Positions 5,703-6,972 of a stretch of 6,972 nucleotides of DNA are shown here, in pieces; position 1 is the first letter of the stretch; each line of letters opens with the position of its first letter. Where the stretch lies: assembly GCA_017646185.1 (NCBI GenBank), contig JAGCNA010000290.1, positions 1-6,972 of the forward strand. Direction: 5' to 3'. Position numbers and translations under genes: made by a program. The notes below the pieces were generated by a model. It saw only the letters and a list, made by a program, of their open reading frames with translations, did not search any database and was not told the DNA's origin. Source of the DNA: Clostridia bacterium. GTDB lineage: Bacteria; Bacillota; Clostridia; Oscillospirales; CAG-382.

Positions 5703-6672
5703 GCGCTTTTTCAACAGCGGTATCAAAACCGCTTTCGGAAAGCTTTAACACCTGTTCAATACACGAAACTGCGGTGCTGCTGTTGGCGGCACCGTGCATT
5801 TTTACTACCGTCTTTTTGGTGCCGAGGAAGGTAGCTCCACCGCGGGAATTAAAATCAAAGGCTTTTTCAAGCTTTTTTGAAACGCTTTCGGCAATTTCGG
5901 GCGCAAGAGAAGCAAGTATATTTTTGCTCATTACAGCGGCGATCTTTCCCGTGGCTTCGGTATCCTTCAAAACTATATTACCTGCATAACCGTCGCAGGC
6001 GAGCACGTCTGCTTTTCCCAAAAGCACGTCGCTTCCTTCAAGGTTGCCCACAAAGTTAAGGTCGGAAGACTCCAAAAGAGCATACGCTTCCTTGGTAGCC
6101 TTATTTCCCTTTCCCTTTTCTGTTCCCGTGGAAAGTAATGCAACACGGGGAGACTCAATACCGTACATGCTTTTTACAAAGGCGCTGCCAAGCTTTGCGA
6201 ATTCATAAAGATCGTTGGGAGTACAGTCTACATTGGCACCGCAATCAACAAGGCAAATATAGCTGCCGTCCACAGCCGGAAGTGCAGAGGACAGCGCAGG
6301 ACGCTTTAAGCCTTTTGCAAGCCCCAATCTGCATATAGTACCGATAAGGAGCGCTCCTGTATTTCCCGCAGAGATCATACCTGCGCAATCGTTATCTCTC
6401 AAATATTCCAGCGCCAGCACCATTGAAGAGTTATCGCATCCGCCGAAAACACTCATGGGAGACTGGGTGTTGGAAATATATTCATCGGTATCCAGAACAA
6501 TATAACGGTCTTTGGAAACACCTTTTTCCGCCATAATTTTGTCGGTTTCGGTCTTATCGCCCGCGAACACACAAAACACATCGCTATGTTCTTTCATATA
6601 ATCGGCAGAGCCGTAAAGAAGAGGCAAAGCACCGTTGTCGCCGCCCAGTGTATCTATAACTATTTTTTTCAT
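5695..6672 (-). CDS. plsX: Phosphate acyltransferase PlsX (acyl-ACP:phosphate acyltransferase)
   Basis: A 325-residue protein of normal family length. PlsX is a peripheral membrane enzyme that converts acyl-ACP plus phosphate to acyl-phosphate, the acyl donor for PlsY in phosphatidic acid synthesis. Hallmarks in order: IDTLGGDNG (6-14), SAGNTGALL (101-109), CLVDCGANVDCTP (140-152), LLSTGTEKGKGN (179-190), FVGNLEGSDVL (197-207), DGYAGNIVLK (217-226) and GGATFLGTKK...KMHGAANS (268-288). Start ATG 6672 is preferred: AAGGAT at 6686-6681 is 9 bases away, but only 3 bases from the alternative ATG 6678 that would add two residues. Several usually conserved positions differ: the basic cluster before DSSM is replaced (SVFGGCDNSSM), and KAHGSSD-like is KMHGAAN. 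It follows fakA on the same strand, 61 bases downstream. The tail overlaps the convergent glycosyltransferase gene by 8 bases, and no acpP, fabD or rnc follows, unlike many Bacillota. Confidence 0.95.
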   Translation of the reverse strand: MKKIVIDTLGGDNGALPLLYGSADYMKEHSDVFCVFAGDKTETDKIMAEKGVSKDRYIVLDTDEYISNTQSPMSVFGGCDNSSMVLALEYLRDNDCAGMISAGNTGALLIGTICRLGLAKGLKRPALSSALPAVDGSYICLVDCGANVDCTPNDLYEFAKLGSAFVKSMYGIESPRVALLSTGTEKGKGNKATKEAYALLESSDLNFVGNLEGSDVLLGKADVLACDGYAGNIVLKDTEATGKIAAVMSKNILASLAPEIAESVSKKLEKAFDFNSRGGATFLGTKKTVVKMHGAANSSTAVSCIEQVLKLSESGFDTAVEKALS

Positions 6673-6680
6673 AACCATAT

Positions 6681-6686
6681 ATCCTT
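6681..6686 (-). promoter_or_regulatory. plsX ribosome binding site within a short palindrome
   Basis: AAGGAT on the minus strand sits 9 bases before ATG 6672 and favours it over ATG 6678. The core lies in the perfect 10-base palindrome CCTTATAAGG (6683-6692), so local pairing could partly mask it. Confidence 0.6.
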
Positions 6687-6696
6687 ATAAGGTATT

Positions 6697-6729
6697 ACGG
6701 GAATGAGCCAATCTCATTCCCGTTTTGTT
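6697..6729 (+). terminator. Hairpin between fakA and plsX, terminator-like only on the plus strand
   Basis: A perfect 11-bp stem ACGGGAATGAG (6697-6707) pairs with CTCATTCCCGT (6713-6723) around a 5-base loop. On the plus strand it is followed by TTTGTTAAT, giving a moderate T tract. On the minus strand, the direction of fakA and plsX, it is followed by AATACC with no T tract. It therefore looks like an intrinsic terminator for antisense (plus) transcription, or a processing/stability hairpin in the fakA-plsX message. The stem itself is certain, the role is not. Confidence 0.5.
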
Positions 6730-6733
6730 AATA

Positions 6734-6972
6734 TTATTCGATTGCAAGAATGAAGCTGTATACTTCCTGACCGCCGCGAACATAGCCGCATTCGATAAGG
6801 GGATAATCAGTTTCAAGCATGGCCTTAAGCTGAACAAGCTCGGAGTGTGTTACGTCCGCACCGTAAAAGACGGTGATGACCTGCTTATCGTCGATATCCT
6901 CAAGATTTTCCAAAATACCGGAAACCGCAGACAGCTTATTTTGACATGCACAAAGGATGTTATCGTCATCCA
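6734..6972 (-). CDS. fakA: Fatty acid kinase catalytic subunit FakA (YloV/DAK2 family), C-terminal end
   Basis: The last 78 residues of a gene running off the right edge, ending in TAA at 6736-6734. Full FakA proteins are about 550 residues with an N-terminal DAK2 (DhaL-like) ATP-binding domain, which lies outside the window. The visible tail has the family ending: VITVFYGADVTHSELVQL (residues 31-48 of the fragment), a short acidic helix region, and a GGQEVYSFILAIE terminus matching the family's usual GGQ-x-x-Y-x-y-xx-xxE end. FakA with a lipid-carrying FakB (DegV) partner phosphorylates free fatty acids to acyl-phosphate. Since plsX follows on the same strand, both enzymes share the acyl-phosphate intermediate, which supports the assignment. 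In many Bacillota the gene is preceded by an asp23-family gene; that cannot be checked here. Confidence 0.85.
   Translation of the reverse strand, partial: DDDNILCACQNKLSAVSGILENLEDIDDKQVITVFYGADVTHSELVQLKAMLETDYPLIECGYVRGGQEVYSFILAIE

Noticed and set aside
6697..6723. fakA terminator separating it from plsX
   Set aside because: In the fakA direction the stem is followed by AATACC, with no T tract.

Overview
The window reads as chromosomal DNA of a low-to-mid GC member of the Bacillota, probably class Clostridia (an Oscillospiraceae/Ruminococcaceae-like gut lineage is my guess). The basis is Gram-positive style AGGAGG ribosome binding sites, sigma-A type promoters, an adjacent fakA-plsX pair and a YnbB-type PLP enzyme. 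No rRNA, tRNA, CRISPR array, transposase, phage gene or origin was seen. Coding density is high, and no gene-free stretch reaches 300 bases.

Left block (1-1816, plus strand): the C-terminal part of an M42 metallo-aminopeptidase is followed after 5 bases by a PLP-dependent methionine gamma-lyase family (YnbB-like) protein. Next comes an unusual 41-bp tandem repeat carrying two near-identical strong hairpins, and then a U-tract hairpin that can terminate transcription in both directions.

Middle block (1826-3664, minus strand): two small tandem membrane proteins that look like diverged paralogues form an operon behind a very good sigma-A promoter. Upstream of them is a cytosolic alpha/beta hydrolase (serine aminopeptidase/monoacylglycerol lipase type) with its own good promoter.

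Right-middle block (3727-5702, plus strand): a second, membrane-anchored alpha/beta hydrolase is divergent from the first. It is translationally coupled (TAATG overlap) to a GT2 glycosyltransferase fused to a C-terminal GtrA-like membrane domain. Together they suggest lipid-linked sugar transfer and cell-surface modification.

Right block (5695-6972, minus strand): the C-terminal end of the fatty acid kinase subunit FakA (YloV/DAK2 family) is followed by plsX. FakA makes acyl-phosphate from fatty acid, and PlsX interconverts acyl-phosphate and acyl-ACP, so the two form a phospholipid precursor module. plsX converges on the glycosyltransferase gene with an 8-base coding overlap and no terminator between them.

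Most genes are recognisable housekeeping or accessory families. The least explained items are the tandem hairpin repeat, the paired small membrane proteins, and the anchored hydrolase plus GT2-GtrA unit. I found nothing I would call a new defence or mobile system.
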